NCBI GenBank assembly: GCA_022574595.1
Contig: JACZRS010000009.1
Location: 92,207 to 156,206, forward strand
Direction: 5' to 3'
Origin: Planctomycetota bacterium
GTDB lineage: Bacteria > Planctomycetota > Phycisphaerae > Phycisphaerales > SM1A02
Length of the DNA stretch: 64,000 nucleotides
The notes beneath the pieces are model-generated. The model was given only the letters and a program-made list of their open reading frames with translations. It made no database searches and was not told the DNA's origin. Every line of letters starts with the position of its first letter. Positions within the stretch are counted from its first letter, which is position 1. A program made the position numbers and the translations under genes. Below, piece by piece: positions 63,117-64,000 of the stretch.

Positions 63117-64000
63117 TGCGCCATTTACGGGACCAGAATTGATGCTGAACGTCAATGTGTCACCGTCGTTGTCTTGACCGGTCAGCGTTACGGAAACAGG
63201 ATTGTCCTGATCGGTAACAACAACTTGATCATTCGCTAATGGCGGATTATTCGCGTTTGGATCTTCAATCAATACACCAACATCGAAAACACGCTCGACT
63301 TCAGTATACGAACAATTATTTTCTTCGTTCGACTCAACGATCTCCTCATCGTCGTCTGCGCAAGCTGCCAAGAAATGTACATCTCCGGTAAATCCACTTG
63401 GAATAACAAATTCTTGCTCCGACGCGTGACTAGATTCTCCGGCGGCTAATGGTGGGATGATCCGTTCGCCGAGGAATGACGCCGTATCAATGTTGTCTGC
63501 GGTAATATTGTCTGTGTCTGTGATGTAATAACTGGTAGCACTGGGCGCTACTACGTCAACGGTTCCAACATTAGATGTAGTTTCCGTGATGAAGATTGTG
63601 TCATTCTCACTCGCGAATACCAGTGGCGGTGCAAACAGCGGAACAACCAAATCGGCCTCAGCCGTCCAATTCACCTCCACAATTGCCAGACGCCTAAATG
63701 CTTCAAAGTCGTTTTCTACAATTTCTATAACGTCAACCCCAGTATTTCTTCCAACATAACTGAACACCACTTCGCCAGTCCCTGAAACGAATGTTGACTG
63801 CTCCGCGTCGAAGTCGATGGTGATGGCATAAGGGGTGCCGATTTCATCCTGGCGGCGATAGCGCTTTCCAATGCTACCGGTTACGTCAAAATCCATTACA
63901 AACTCGTTTTTGAGGAGATCGAAAACTTGATTGGCTTTGCTCATCAGCTCCGGTTTTTTCATGAGTGGTAAAACTGCAGCTTTGTAGGGGGCGATTTGGG
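63096..64000 (-). CDS. Partial chimera: glycyl-tRNA synthetase C-terminal part fused to CARDB/Ig-like extracellular segment
   Basis: The frame is open to the window edge. From the edge to about 63798 it encodes the anticodon-binding domain of an archaeal/eukaryote-type Gly[17 protein letters not shown], then [20 protein letters not shown] and IDFD. The family should continue with TVTxRDRDT and end soon after; instead the reading frame passes into an extracellular protein: an Ig-like strand set ([18 protein letters not shown]), a CARDB domain ([17 protein letters not shown] to [12 protein letters not shown]) and a cadherin/Ig-like domain ([15 protein letters not shown]) that stops abruptly at SGTAR. 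As a cytosolic enzyme this cannot work as shown. The start lies outside the window. Confidence 0.6.
   Translation of the reverse strand, partial: QIAPYKAAVLPLMKKPELMSKANQVFDLLKNEFVMDFDVTGSIGKRYRRQDEIGTPYAITIDFDAEQSTFVSGTGEVVFSYVGRNTGVDVIEIVENDFEAFRRLAIVEVNWTAEADLVVPLFAPPLVFASENDTIFITETTSNVGTVDVVAPSATSYYITDTDNITADNIDTASFLGERIIPPLAAGESSHASEQEFVIPSGFTGDVHFLAACADDDEEIVESNEENNCSYTEVERVFDVGVLIEDPNANNPPLANDQVVVTDQDNPVSVTLTGQDNDGDTLTFSINSGPVNGALSGTAR

Overview
The window looks like a piece of a planctomycete chromosome, most likely from a Phycisphaerae-like lineage. The signs are a secreted protein with a PEP-CTERM-like tail ending in an arginine run, exported beta-helix and FG-GAP proteins that end in the planctomycete type of dockerin-like repeat, a type II secretion cluster with unusual subunits, and many starts without a clear Shine-Dalgarno. 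The assignment rests on family recognition only. Genes are dense and many overlap by 4 bp (ATGA/GTGA). No tRNA, rRNA, CRISPR array or insertion sequence was seen.

Layout. 0.1-6 kb: exported PEP-CTERM-like protein, UDP-glucuronate decarboxylase, an anhydromuramic acid kinase-like gene, a small PepSY-type membrane protein, and a lipoprotein / ECF sigma / anti-sigma operon. 6-13.9 kb: CPA2 cation antiporter, methionine synthase MetH, and a NatAB-like ABC exporter. 13.9-17 kb: a tightly overlapping minus-strand cluster of two zinc-ribbon membrane proteins, a radical SAM protein of the family that contains archaeal tetraether synthase, and an Lgt-like membrane protein. 17-19 kb: an acetyl-CoA synthetase-like acyl-activating enzyme. 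19.4-36.9 kb: an exported coiled-coil protein, then a long type II secretion operon (E, F, G, H, I, J, K, L, M, a C/PilP-like protein, D), followed without a break by a lipoprotein and a secreted DUF2961/GH172-type glycoside hydrolase. 37-44 kb: POT peptide transporter, a YyaL-type protein fused to a DsbD-alpha-like domain, bifunctional PheA, and two membrane proteins.

44.5-49.6 kb: sulfotransferase and deacetylase-like genes, an FG-GAP protein and a beta-helix protein, the last two with dockerin-like C-termini. 49.9-58.5 kb: citrate synthase, guanine deaminase-like enzyme, rhomboid protease, TrpF, MoaC, a lipoprotein, a sulfite-oxidase-fold molybdoenzyme, a small unknown protein, an alpha/beta hydrolase and a TrpG/PabA amidotransferase. 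58.9-63 kb: two more beta-helix proteins separated by the decayed start of a third. 63-64 kb: a mosaic of a glycyl-tRNA synthetase C-terminal part, a CARDB/Ig-like extracellular segment and the last residues of an MlaF-type ATPase.

Between the genes lie two families of short dispersed hairpins. Family A (eight copies) has a CCCGACG flank, a stem of about 9 bp and a GGGTT exit; seven copies sit just downstream of a gene in the orientation of a terminator. Family B has a palindrome followed by GGCTAAAC. Two of the family A copies follow GGCACTT heptamer repeats, which suggests that a larger intergenic module has spread. The points most worth checking are the three-part mosaic at the right end (natural fusion or assembly chimera), the radical SAM / Lgt-like / zinc-ribbon cluster as a possible membrane-lipid system, and the terminator-like repeat family.
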